DNA of 64,000 nucleotides from Acidiluteibacter ferrifornacis (GTDB lineage: Bacteria > Bacteroidota > Bacteroidia > Flavobacteriales_E > Vicingaceae): contig NZ_WWNE01000007.1 in the NCBI RefSeq assembly GCF_009909615.1, forward strand, positions 273,325 to 337,324, read 5' to 3'. Positions within the stretch are counted from its first letter, which is position 1. Every line of letters begins with the position of its first letter. Shown here piece by piece: positions 32,309-42,167 of the stretch. A model generated the notes under the pieces. The model worked only from the letters and a program-made list of their open reading frames with translations, was not told the DNA's origin and searched no databases. Position numbers and translations under genes: made by a program.

Positions 32309-35300
32309 TTAAAAATTAAACCCTATTTTCACTCCAATGCTTCTAGAAGTGGCATAAGACATGTCCTCTACTCCACTTAAAAATTGATTTCCTTGGACAG
32401 CCAACTGCTCAGGATCAAAGTGTGGAATTTCACTGAAAGCATATAAATTTCTACCAAAAAGTGCTACTCTTAAATTTCTACCTTCTTGTAACAACCCTTT
32501 GTTTCCTTTGGTATCGAAAGTATAACCAATCGTCACTTCACGAATTTTTAAATAAGAAGCATCATAAGTATTGTTCTCTTCATGATTCCGATCGTAGTAT
32601 TGGATGTAATAATTTTCAGCAGAAATGGCTGTGGTATTTTTCTCATAAACAGGATTTGCATCCGTGCCCACATTTACAACTCCATCCACTACTATTCCGT
32701 CAACTGGCCTGTCTTCCGTTTCTTTCAACTGACCGGCAACACCAGCCAACGCAAGTGTTCTAGATACAATTATTCCACCTTGTCGCCAGTCCAATAAAAT
32801 ACTCGCGTCCCAATTTTTGTATTGGAATTGATTACTTATCCCTAAAATAAAATCAGGATTCGAATTTCCTAACTTTTTCAATGTATTATCAACGATAAAA
32901 TTTCCGTTGTTGTCTACTATAAAATCTCCTTCTGAAGTCTTTTTATAGCCCGTTCCGTAGATGTCGCCAATTCTTCCACCCTCTTCTACCTGAAACCAAA
33001 CTCGCTGATTGATATTATCATACACACTTGAATATCCTAACGTTAATCGACCATCATCTTGCGGCAAATTTTCAACTGTTGATACATTTTTACTGAAGTT
33101 GAAATTAGTTCTCCATTCAAAATTCTCTTTTCTAATCACGGTTAATCCTAACATTATTTCCACACCTTTTGAGCGAACTTCACCTCCGTTCACCACTTCT
33201 TGGTTGTAACCTGAAGTAATGGAAACTGGCAAGGATATAATTTGATTTTCAGTCAACGCATTGTAGTAGGTCGCATCCAATCGAACACGATTATTAAAGA
33301 AACTCAAGTCCGCACCTACTTCATAAGAGGTCGTTTGCTCAGGTTTCAAATTAGAGTTGGCAATGGTAGCTTGATCACTTAAAGTGGGCAATCCACCATA
33401 ACTCACTTGCGGTAAAAATGTTCCTTCCGTTTGGTATGGATCTGTATCGTTTCCTACTTGCGCCACATTCGCTCTCACCTTCAAAAATGAAATTTGTTTG
33501 GGCATTTCGATCAAATTGGAAACCACAAAACTTGCAGCCACCGAAGGATAGAAGAAGGAAGTATTGGCTATAGAGTTGACCGTTGCCAACGCACTCGACC
33601 AATCGTTTCTAGCAGAAAAATCTAAGTACAAATAATCTTTATATCCAAACTTTGCTACCCCATAGACACTATTGATTCGTTTGGTATTGTCCGCCTGAAA
33701 CACTTGAATAGGCGCAGCAGCATTGGTTAAACTATAAATTCCGGGCTGGGCCAATTTGGTCGATTGAGTTTGGGTGGTCGTCGCTTGCTGATCCATCCGG
33801 TTGGCTCCCGCTGAGAAGTCGGTTGAAATATTCTTGAACTTTCGTTGATAATTCACTAACAAATCTGAATTCATTTCTCTAAAACCCACTTGGTGTTCTG
33901 CATATGCTCCTTGCAAAAAGCGATTGGTGCTGTATGCTCTTTTAAACTTTCTCAGTTCCGCTGAATAATCCAATCCAGATCGAACAGCAACACTTAAATA
34001 TTCATCCACTTGATAAGTGGCACTCAAATTTCCAAACAATCGATTTCGATTAAAAGAATTGGTATTTTCTTTCAGAATAAAGTAAGGATTATCGAAATAG
34101 GTATAGTTGAAAGAATACTGCTGTACATCCTCCAAGCCTGGCTGCCAATAATCTTTCAGCGCATCTATGTTCAACGATCGTGGTCCCCATGCAACCAATG
34201 AATAATTCACATTTTCAGAGCCATAACCATTCGAAGGTCGGTTGTCGCTCGATGAATTCACATAATTAATGGAAGTGTTTACTTTCATTCGATCTGTTAC
34301 ATTTAAGCCCATTCTTGCGGCCAACGTTTTCCGATCTAAATTCACACCGGGGATAATGGATTTACTTCTCAAATCGGTATACGACAAACGCATATTCCCT
34401 TTATCAAAGGATTTCGAAATGGCCAAATTATTAATCGAGGTATAACCTGTTTCGTAGAAATCTTTCAAATTATTGGGATACGATTTCATCTCAGTAGGCG
34501 TAATTGGTGCCCCACCATGTACTGCCACATCTCCCCCTCTGACAACAGAGCCATCAGCCAAATAAACGGGGCTATCAAATTGAGGTGTATAAAAACCATT
34601 ATCTAATCGAGGGCCATAACCGTAAGAAATATTGTCATTGATTCCGCCACCTAAACCATCGACATATTCAAACTGCCCTTGACGACCTTGTCCATAAGTA
34701 TTTTGAAATTCGGGCAACTTAAATGCACGTTCTATACTGGTGGAAGAATTAAAGCTCACGCCAAATCCATCTGACTTAGAACCATCCTTGGTGGTAATCA
34801 AAATTACTCCATTTGCAGCACGTGTTCCATACAATGCAGCAGCACTTGGTCCTTTCAAAACCGATACCGATTCCACGTCGTCAGGATTCACCTCCATAGC
34901 ACCGTTTCCGAAATCAATTTCTTGAAATCCTGCCGCAGCATCTGTGGTGTATGGAATGACTGTATTGTTATTGATTGGTGTTCCATCCACTACAAACAAA
35001 GGGTTATTATTAGTGAAAGAAGCTTCCCCACGAATGGTAATTTTAGATGTAGATCCTACTCCTGTAGCTCCTTGACTCACAGAAACCCCAGCTACTTTTG
35101 CCGCTAGATTGTCAACAAAATTGGGCGATTTTACCTCCGAAACCTCCTTGCTGTCTATGGTTTGAATGGCGTATCCTAAATTTTTCTTTTCGCTTTGAAT
35201 GCCCAAGGCGGTAATCACCACTTCGTTTAATTCATTCGCATCTGGTGATAGACTCACCTGAATCGGATCAATCAGCGTAGAAGCCTGAACCTTTATTTCT

Positions 35301-35545
35301 TGAGTCGCATATCCAATAAATGAAATGATTAATGTATTGATATCTTGATTAGAAGTAATAGAAAACGCCCCATTAGCATCAGTAGAAACGCCATTAGTCG
35401 TCCCCTTTAGAATGACCGATGCTCCTGGAAGCGATTGATTGGATTTGGTATCAATGACTTTACCGCGTATTGTAAAAGACTGATCTTGTGAAAATCCGGT
35501 AACAATACAAAATAATGCCACTAGAAAAAAAGTAATTTTTCTCAT
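32309..35545 (-). CDS. SusC/RagA-family TonB-dependent outer-membrane transporter
   Basis: This 1078-residue protein has a signal peptide (about 1-19) and a carboxypeptidase-regulatory-like domain (about 25-105: IRGKVIDTKSNQSLPGASV). The plug has the SusC signatures NNPLFVVDGTPINN and SVLKGPSAAALYGTRAANG (about 180-250). A large beta-barrel ends in IGVKIGFNF. It imports a ligand in partnership with the SusD-like lipoprotein and an energised TonB. It is first in its operon. No sigma/anti-sigma pair is nearby. Confidence 0.96.
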   Translation of the reverse strand: MRKITFFLVALFCIVTGFSQDQSFTIRGKVIDTKSNQSLPGASVILKGTTNGVSTDANGAFSITSNQDINTLIISFIGYATQEIKVQASTLIDPIQVSLSPDANELNEVVITALGIQSEKKNLGYAIQTIDSKEVSEVKSPNFVDNLAAKVAGVSVSQGATGVGSTSKITIRGEASFTNNNPLFVVDGTPINNNTVIPYTTDAAAGFQEIDFGNGAMEVNPDDVESVSVLKGPSAAALYGTRAANGVILITTKDGSKSDGFGVSFNSSTSIERAFKLPEFQNTYGQGRQGQFEYVDGLGGGINDNISYGYGPRLDNGFYTPQFDSPVYLADGSVVRGGDVAVHGGAPITPTEMKSYPNNLKDFYETGYTSINNLAISKSFDKGNMRLSYTDLRSKSIIPGVNLDRKTLAARMGLNVTDRMKVNTSINYVNSSSDNRPSNGYGSENVNYSLVAWGPRSLNIDALKDYWQPGLEDVQQYSFNYTYFDNPYFILKENTNSFNRNRLFGNLSATYQVDEYLSVAVRSGLDYSAELRKFKRAYSTNRFLQGAYAEHQVGFREMNSDLLVNYQRKFKNISTDFSAGANRMDQQATTTQTQSTKLAQPGIYSLTNAAAPIQVFQADNTKRINSVYGVAKFGYKDYLYLDFSARNDWSSALATVNSIANTSFFYPSVAASFVVSNLIEMPKQISFLKVRANVAQVGNDTDPYQTEGTFLPQVSYGGLPTLSDQATIANSNLKPEQTTSYEVGADLSFFNNRVRLDATYYNALTENQIISLPVSITSGYNQEVVNGGEVRSKGVEIMLGLTVIRKENFEWRTNFNFSKNVSTVENLPQDDGRLTLGYSSVYDNINQRVWFQVEEGGRIGDIYGTGYKKTSEGDFIVDNNGNFIVDNTLKKLGNSNPDFILGISNQFQYKNWDASILLDWRQGGIIVSRTLALAGVAGQLKETEDRPVDGIVVDGVVNVGTDANPVYEKNTTAISAENYYIQYYDRNHEENNTYDASYLKIREVTIGYTFDTKGNKGLLQEGRNLRVALFGRNLYAFSEIPHFDPEQLAVQGNQFLSGVEDMSYATSRSIGVKIGFNF

Positions 35546-35595
35546 GCATGAATTAGTAATAATGAATAATAAATTGGTTTAAAAAACTTGTTATA

Positions 35596-36363
35596 TTACA
35601 TCATTACTGGAGGTCCTCTCAATGAAAATTGAAAATGAGGGAAAGTAAGAAGGATACACTTTTTGAGCTCCAACAATTGGAATTGAAAAGAGGCCACAAT
35701 AGATCTAGCAAAATCCAGAAAAGCGATATGCGAATGAAATGCATTTCTAAATTCTTCAGGGGTGTCCATATCGCCTTTTGGAGACAATAGCAAACAACTC
35801 TTGTTGTTCTCCTTTACAAAATCATCGAAAGAATGCAATAAGGAAGGCTGTTGCCAATCCAAATTCAAGAATTGAGATTGACTAAATGTGTCTTTATGAA
35901 TGCCTATTAAATAAGTGCCTCCGTCGAGTGCCGGCCCCAACACCAAGTGGTCTTTAGAAACACATTTCGCCGCCAATAATATATCGTCGACCTCTAAAGT
36001 CGGACAATCGTTCCCAATAGCAACTACTGCGTTATACCCTAGCGAAAAGATAGACTGATATGCTTCGTAAAGCTCTAAACCAAATTCCTTCTCGCCTTCA
36101 GAATGAAATTCAAAAACAGGAAAATTTGTCTGGTTCGCTAAAGAAAGTGCTTGTTTTCGCAAGCTGCCCAACACCGTTTTTACTGCATTCGAATCTATCC
36201 GAGGAGCAATTAACCTAAGCGTAGCTTCTTGCTTCTTTGAATGATCAAAGAATAAAATAGCCGTGTTATTTATTAAGGAGTCCTTTTTCACTTCATCTAA
36301 ATCGTACGACAATGTACGTAAGTTTTTGAATTTCGGATTGTCTGAAAAAAGACTTTCCAACAA
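35596..36363 (-). CDS. DUF2064 family protein (glycosyltransferase-like) with odd tail
   Basis: This 255-residue protein fits DUF2064 (TIGR04282-type, glycosyltransferase-A-like fold): GYNAVVAIGNDCPTL, HLVLGPALDGGTYLIGIH and GDMDTPEEF. The only usable starts are TTG codons (36363 or 36360), since a stop lies two codons upstream and no ATG is in frame before the fold. The last ~45 residues after the family core end FSLRGPPVMM. Such an RGPP tail is more like small exported Bacteroidota proteins. A fused or altered 3' end is possible. Confidence 0.7.
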   Translation of the reverse strand: MLESLFSDNPKFKNLRTLSYDLDEVKKDSLINNTAILFFDHSKKQEATLRLIAPRIDSNAVKTVLGSLRKQALSLANQTNFPVFEFHSEGEKEFGLELYEAYQSIFSLGYNAVVAIGNDCPTLEVDDILLAAKCVSKDHLVLGPALDGGTYLIGIHKDTFSQSQFLNLDWQQPSLLHSFDDFVKENNKSCLLLSPKGDMDTPEEFRNAFHSHIAFLDFARSIVASFQFQLLELKKCILLTFPHFQFSLRGPPVMM

Positions 36364-36490
36364 CTCCTAACACTAAATTAACTTGACTTGTTTTTGTTAA
36401 TCTACAATTAAAATAATCGGCACATCAACTGAACACTTGAGGATGACCTTTGGATCTCAAAGCAACTTCACAAAACCAAAAAAGAAAAAA

Positions 36491-39400
36491 ATGAAAAAGA
36501 AAATGACAAGTGTCTTGAAAATAGCCTTCCTTATTGGAGGAATAGGTTTATTCAACACTTCGATAGCACAACGAAATTTGATGCTAACGACCAAAATTGC
36601 GGCTGACACCGACGATGCCGAGGAACAAGGTGCAAATGGAACGATCCCAGGGGATATTGACATTACTAGTACCGACATTGAATTAGTCAATGATGGTTCT
36701 GATGGGGATCAATTTGTAGGGTTAAGATTTGCTTCTTTAAACCTTCCAAAAAATGCCATTATCGATTCTGCATTTATTCAGTTTACTGTTGATGAATTAG
36801 ACAACGGAGCTACTTCTGTATTGATAAAGGCAGAAGATGTGGATAGTTCTTCTACATTTAGTGCAACTCCATTTAACATTTCATCTAGAACAAATACTAC
36901 TGTTAGTGTAAATTGGACAAATATTCCTGCTTGGGGAACTGCTCAGGTAGCTACTTTAGATCAAAGAACTCCAGATGTTTCCATTTTGTTGAATGCAGTG
37001 ATGCAGAGAGCAGGATGGAATCAAGGGAACCCAATTACATTCTTACTGACTGGAACAGGAACAAGAACTGCTGAAGCTTATAGAACTAACGGAGCTGAAG
37101 CGGCAGAGCTGATTGTTTATTATTCACTACCTCAACAAACTACTTTTTCAATTGCTTCTAGTTCTGATGATGCGGAGCAAAGTTTAGTTTCCGGGGCAAT
37201 GGATATTACTAGTTCAGACATAGAAATCACCACAGAAAACGATGACCAAGCAATGGGCTTAAGGTTTACAGGAATAAATATCCCTCAAGGGTCAACAATT
37301 TTAAATGCCTACATTCAATTTCAAGTAGACGAAGTTACTACTACAGGAAATGTGGATGTTGCTATACTTGTGGAAGATGCAGTAAACCCTTCCACTTATT
37401 TAAACTCAGTGAACAATATTGCAGGAAGAACCTATAGTACAGTTGATACCATACTATGGACTAATTTAGCAGCTTGGGGAACTGTTGGTAGCAATGGAGT
37501 GGACCAAAGAACACCGAATTTAAAAGTATTAGTACAAGATAGAGTAAATCAATCAAATTGGGTTGCAGGAAACCCAATCGCCTTTGGTATGGTTCAACCT
37601 GCAGTGATCTCGATTCCTGGTTTTACAGGAAATACCGGAAAAAGAACTGCAGAGTCATTTGATGGAATTGCAGCTCCTCAGTTAATCATAGAATATTTAG
37701 CTCCTAATAGTTATGTCAATGGTAGTTTTCCGATTGCGAGAAACTCTTCATGGAAATACAACGACTCTGGATTAGACTTAGGAACTGCATGGACTGCCAA
37801 CAACTACAATGATTCTTCTTGGGCTTTTGGAGATGCCATTTTGGGATATTCAAACCCAAATACAACAACAGTAGATTTCGGAACTGATCCAAACGATAAA
37901 CACATCACCACCTATTTACGTCACACATTTAATGGAGCAAATACGTCACAATACGATTCTCTAATATTTGATGTATTGAGAGATGATGGAGTTGTTGTCT
38001 ACATTAACGGTGTTGAAGCATTTCGCTCCAACATGCCTTCTGGTTTAATTGGATTTGACACCACTGCCTCTTCAACAGTTGGTGGAGCTGATGAAACAAC
38101 TTATTATAGGTACACCGTTGATAATACTCTTCTTCCAGGCTTAAATACTATTGCAGTTGAATTACATCAAGCAGATGCAACTAGCTCAGACCTTAGCTTT
38201 GATATGGAAGTAAATGGAAAGTTACCTCCAATGGCCATCTCCAATTTTCCAATTTTAAGCGGTGATGAGTGGAACTATTTAGACAATGGTTCTGATTTAA
38301 CAGGTTCTAATTGGACAGCGTTGAATTATAACGATACTTCGTGGGCATACGGTCCTTCTGCTTTAGGTTATAATAATACCAACACCAATACCGTCGTTTC
38401 TTATGGTCCTGATGCGAATAATAAATACATTACCACCTATTTCAGAAAGCGATTTAACATCACCAACCTTAATACAGTTGTAGATTCATTGATTCTAAAT
38501 TTGAGAAGAGATGATGGAGCTATTGTTTATGTTAATGGTACAGAAGTTATTCGTTCAAATATGCCAGCAGGTGCTGTAAATTATAAAACAGAATCTACTT
38601 CTATCGTAAGTGGATCGGATGAAGATCTTTTCTATCCAACTATAGTTCATAAAAGTGTATTCAACCAAGGTGTAAACATTATTGCTGTTGAGCTGCACCA
38701 AAGAGATTCAAGCAGTTCTGATTTAACTTTTGATTTTGAAATACTAGAAAAAGTAAATACAAGAAAGTCCTGCTTGGGACCAAATGATACCCACATCTCC
38801 TGTTATACTTCTTTGTTGCCTTCTGGTCAAGGACCTGACTTTTATCTTCCTTCAACTCATGCTTTCCAAGTTTTGATTGAACAAGGAGATGCATACACGA
38901 ATCAAACGGTTAGAAATACTGCTCCTGGCAATAATGACTTTACAGGATTTGTTCCTAGAGCAGGAAGCAGTGTTGATGGATTTGTTGCCATTAATCATGA
39001 AAACTCTCCAGGTGGAGTTTCTATTTTAGATGTAAGGTACAATGACTCCACTCGACTTTGGGTTGTAGATTCTTCTCAAGCCGTTGACTTCTACAACAAC
39101 GATTTAGTAACTACTACTCGAAATTGTTCAGGTGGAATAACGCCATGGGGAACAATTATTACTTCTGAAGAGTCTACAAGTGCTGGTGACGCTAATAACG
39201 ATGGTTACCAAGATGTGGGTTGGCAAATAGAAATTGATCCAATTACTAGAAAAGTAAAAGAATACGGCACTCCAGGTAAACAAGAAAAACTATGGGCGAT
39301 GGGTAGAATGAGTCATGAGAATGTGGCTGTTGCCAATGATAGCATCACTGCTTATGAAGGTGAAGATGCTGGCTCTGGTTGTTTATACAAATTTGTAGCA

Positions 39401-40948
39401 GATTCTCCTGGTGATTTATCTACAGGATCACTTTATGCATTACAATTGACTGGAGGTCTAACAAACGGAGAGCCTAACTCACAAGTAGGTAAATGGATTA
39501 AAATACCTAACTCAACCATTGCAGATAGAAATTCAACAAGATCCTTGGCTTTAAGTCTTGGAGCTACCCCATTCAATGGGATTGAAGATGCTGAAATTGG
39601 AACAGTAGATGGAAAAATTTATTTTACTTCTAAAGGATATTCTAGAGTATACAGATTCAGTGATGACTCCGATTCTAGCATCTCTGCTTTTGAAACTTTT
39701 GTAGGAGGCCCAACTAGTTACCTAATCAATTATGGAAACGGTATAGCAGCAGAAAACTGGGGTTCAGGAAATGACAATTTATGTTTCGATAATTTAGGGA
39801 ACCTTTATGTATTACAAGATGGAAGCCGAAACCACATTTGGATGGTGACTCCAAACCATACTCAAGTTTCTCCAAAAGTTGACTTATTTGCAAAGTTACC
39901 TTCAGGTTCTGAGCCATGTGGAATGACTTTTACTCCTGACAATAAATTTATGTTTGTGTCTGTTCAGCACCCGAGTGGAAGCAATAGTAGCACTTACCAA
40001 ATAGATGCAAAAGGAGATACCGTAAGAATGAATGTAAGTGCAACTCTAGTAATTGCGCGTAAAGAATTCTTAGGAAACTACGCTCCTACAATGGCTGCAA
40101 GTAATTTCACATTCCCTACTGCTACTTGTGATTCAATCGATTTGAGCTTTACTAAAGGTAATGGAAATGGTAGATTGGTTGTAGCTAAAGAAGCAGCTAA
40201 AGTAGATGCATTACCACAAGACGGATTTACTTATTCTGCTGATAACACTTTAGGTAATGGTTCAGTTTTAGGTGCTAACAACTATGTTATTTATGACGGA
40301 GTTGACTCTGCAATTACCATAAAAGGACTAAAGCAAAACACCATGTATCACGTATCGGTATTTGAATATAATGAGGATCCAAACAAATTTTACAATACAT
40401 CACTTGCAGCATATGACAGCTCACTGACTGCAGCGGTAAATACTGGTGCGATAGCAGGAAACTTTAATTCTTCTGTAAATGCAGTTGAAACCTATTTGGT
40501 TCCCAACACATCAGGTTCTACTTACTATTGGGAAGTGACCAATGGAACGATCACATCAGGAGCAAACACGAACAGTGTGACTGTTACTTGGGGAGCAACC
40601 ATCGGTTCAGGTACTTTAAAAGTAGTTGAAACAAATGCTGCTTCTTGTATTGGAGATACTGTTAGACAAGTTGTAGCTATTGGGACTGTTGGATTACAAT
40701 CATTTGATTTGAGCAATTCAATGACCATAGCTCCTAACCCTTCAAACGGTAGAACAACATTGAAATTGATTGAATCGAATGATGCATTTGATGTTGAAAT
40801 TTTAGATTTAGTTGGAAAACAAGTTATTCAAGACTTCAATCAAACCGGATCTTATGAGATTGACCTTTCTTCTGAAAGAAAAGGGACTTATTTGATTCGA
40901 GTGAGAAGCCAAAACAAAGTGGGAACGAAGCTTTTCATTAAAAACTAA
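36491..40948 (+). CDS. Giant secreted PhoX-type phosphatase with repeated N-terminal beta domains and T9SS tail
   Basis: About 1485 residues from the ATG (MKKKMTSVLKIAFLIGG). A TTG 18 codons upstream is rejected for lack of a signal fit. After the signal come two copies of a beta domain (about 30-215 and 215-410: GLRFASLNLPKNAIIDSAF and GLRFTGINIPQGSTILNAY). Two copies of another follow (about 415-585 and 590-755), with DDGVVVYINGVEAFRSNMP and DDGAIVYVNGTEVIRSNMP. A PhoX (DUF839) domain spans about 760-1195, with signature RNCSGGITPWGTIITSEE (near 876). Fibronectin/Ig-like regions and a T9SS tail (APNPSNGRTTLKL, from about 1407) complete it. It likely hydrolyses phosphate esters outside the cell using calcium. 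Confidence 0.85.
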   Translation: MKKKMTSVLKIAFLIGGIGLFNTSIAQRNLMLTTKIAADTDDAEEQGANGTIPGDIDITSTDIELVNDGSDGDQFVGLRFASLNLPKNAIIDSAFIQFTVDELDNGATSVLIKAEDVDSSSTFSATPFNISSRTNTTVSVNWTNIPAWGTAQVATLDQRTPDVSILLNAVMQRAGWNQGNPITFLLTGTGTRTAEAYRTNGAEAAELIVYYSLPQQTTFSIASSSDDAEQSLVSGAMDITSSDIEITTENDDQAMGLRFTGINIPQGSTILNAYIQFQVDEVTTTGNVDVAILVEDAVNPSTYLNSVNNIAGRTYSTVDTILWTNLAAWGTVGSNGVDQRTPNLKVLVQDRVNQSNWVAGNPIAFGMVQPAVISIPGFTGNTGKRTAESFDGIAAPQLIIEYLAPNSYVNGSFPIARNSSWKYNDSGLDLGTAWTANNYNDSSWAFGDAILGYSNPNTTTVDFGTDPNDKHITTYLRHTFNGANTSQYDSLIFDVLRDDGVVVYINGVEAFRSNMPSGLIGFDTTASSTVGGADETTYYRYTVDNTLLPGLNTIAVELHQADATSSDLSFDMEVNGKLPPMAISNFPILSGDEWNYLDNGSDLTGSNWTALNYNDTSWAYGPSALGYNNTNTNTVVSYGPDANNKYITTYFRKRFNITNLNTVVDSLILNLRRDDGAIVYVNGTEVIRSNMPAGAVNYKTESTSIVSGSDEDLFYPTIVHKSVFNQGVNIIAVELHQRDSSSSDLTFDFEILEKVNTRKSCLGPNDTHISCYTSLLPSGQGPDFYLPSTHAFQVLIEQGDAYTNQTVRNTAPGNNDFTGFVPRAGSSVDGFVAINHENSPGGVSILDVRYNDSTRLWVVDSSQAVDFYNNDLVTTTRNCSGGITPWGTIITSEESTSAGDANNDGYQDVGWQIEIDPITRKVKEYGTPGKQEKLWAMGRMSHENVAVANDSITAYEGEDAGSGCLYKFVADSPGDLSTGSLYALQLTGGLTNGEPNSQVGKWIKIPNSTIADRNSTRSLALSLGATPFNGIEDAEIGTVDGKIYFTSKGYSRVYRFSDDSDSSISAFETFVGGPTSYLINYGNGIAAENWGSGNDNLCFDNLGNLYVLQDGSRNHIWMVTPNHTQVSPKVDLFAKLPSGSEPCGMTFTPDNKFMFVSVQHPSGSNSSTYQIDAKGDTVRMNVSATLVIARKEFLGNYAPTMAASNFTFPTATCDSIDLSFTKGNGNGRLVVAKEAAKVDALPQDGFTYSADNTLGNGSVLGANNYVIYDGVDSAITIKGLKQNTMYHVSVFEYNEDPNKFYNTSLAAYDSSLTAAVNTGAIAGNFNSSVNAVETYLVPNTSGSTYYWEVTNGTITSGANTNSVTVTWGATIGSGTLKVVETNAASCIGDTVRQVVAIGTVGLQSFDLSNSMTIAPNPSNGRTTLKLIESNDAFDVEILDLVGKQVIQDFNQTGSYEIDLSSERKGTYLIRVRSQNKVGTKLFIKN

Positions 40949-40974
40949 CAATCTCCTTTAAAAATAGGAAACCG

Positions 40975-41003
40975 AGCAAGGTGGGGAAACTCACCTTGCT
41001 TTT
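40975..41003 (+). terminator. Intrinsic terminator after the PhoX-type gene
   Basis: A 9-bp stem AGCAAGGTG / CACCTTGCT (40975-40983 with 40992-41000) is followed by a short T-run, 27 nt after the stop codon. Confidence 0.75.
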
Positions 41004-41025
41004 GTAGTAAATAAAGTTTACAAAA

Positions 41026-41955
41026 ATGAAACAGATAATTATCACAACAGCCATTGCAGCACTCTCTTTTAATTTGGTCGCTCAAGACAAAGATGAGCCA
41101 CACTACATAAGAGACAAAGCGGGAACACACATTTACTTTTCAGTAGAAGAAGCTAATCAAACTACTGAAAAAGTGGAAGTTTTAAATTTGAGAAATAAGG
41201 AATTGGCAGTGGTTCCTGAAGGCATTAATCAATTTCAAGAATTGAAGTTTTTGAATTTGATGAAAAACCAGTTGACCGTTTTACCTGATGCTATTTTTGA
41301 GTGTACTGAACTGACCGAATTAATTTTCAGACAAAATAAATTGAAAGAATTACCTGCAGCAGTTGGTCAACTCAAAGAATTAGAAGTATTAAATGCTTCT
41401 AGAAATCAATTTACGGTTTTGCCGGAGGAAATTGGTCAACTTCAGAAAGTAAGAATTATTCATTTGGTTCAAAACGAATTAACGGTATTACCAGAATCTA
41501 TGGGAAATTTAAAACAATTAAGAACATTGGAACTAGATGATAACAATCTATCCGCCCTACCAAGTTCTATAAAACGATTGAAGCAATTGAATTTACTTAA
41601 TGTAGCCAACAATAAAGTTGTGAATTTTACGCCAGAAATGTGTCGCTTAAAGCGATTGGAAGATTTGAATTTAGACAATAACAAAATTCAATCGTTACCT
41701 GAAGACATCAAAAAACTTAAATCGATAAAATCACTTTCATTGAGAGATAACCAAATCTCAGTACTTCCTGAAAACATTTGCAAATTGCGTCATTTGAATT
41801 TATTGAATTTAGGAAACAATCAGTTGACATCTCTTCCTGAAAACCTTGCACAACTGAACAACCTAAAAACCTTAATACTAGTCGGAAACGAATTCTCCAT
41901 TGAAGAAAAGGCAAGAATAAAACGTGCTTTACCCAATACCGATATCCGGTTCTAA
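41026..41955 (+). CDS. Secreted leucine-rich-repeat protein
   Basis: This 309-residue protein has a signal peptide (about 1-19). About ten 23-residue leucine-rich repeats follow, of the LxxLxLxxNxLxxLPxxIxxL type (for example LKFLNLMKNQLTVLPDAIF and LKTLELDDNNLSALP-like). It has no sortase or T9SS tail, so it probably stays in the periplasm or outer membrane. LRR proteins bind other proteins. The partner is unknown. Confidence 0.9.
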   Translation: MKQIIITTAIAALSFNLVAQDKDEPHYIRDKAGTHIYFSVEEANQTTEKVEVLNLRNKELAVVPEGINQFQELKFLNLMKNQLTVLPDAIFECTELTELIFRQNKLKELPAAVGQLKELEVLNASRNQFTVLPEEIGQLQKVRIIHLVQNELTVLPESMGNLKQLRTLELDDNNLSALPSSIKRLKQLNLLNVANNKVVNFTPEMCRLKRLEDLNLDNNKIQSLPEDIKKLKSIKSLSLRDNQISVLPENICKLRHLNLLNLGNNQLTSLPENLAQLNNLKTLILVGNEFSIEEKARIKRALPNTDIRF

Positions 41956-41962
41956 ATTTTTA

Positions 41963-42025
41963 GTCGCATCATCTATAAAAAAACTACAGAAAACTACACT
42001 CTCGTTTATGGATGGTGCGACTTTT
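41963..42025 (+). terminator. Long-loop hairpin terminator after the LRR gene
   Basis: Arms 41963-41979 and 42005-42021 form a 17-bp stem on plus-strand RNA. The two differences from perfect symmetry are G-U pairs, which fixes its strand. A T-rich tail follows. The rest of the gap to 42168 shows nothing clear. Confidence 0.7.
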
Positions 42026-42167
42026 ATTTACACTGCTTCTCTCAAAGTAAAATAGGCTAAAAGAAATTCAATAGTTACTTCTTTTTTTTTGAGAAGGTCT
42101 TAAACTTTTCTCAAAACTGAATATCATTTCATATTGTGGTCATTTTTTTTATAATTTCGACATCCAT

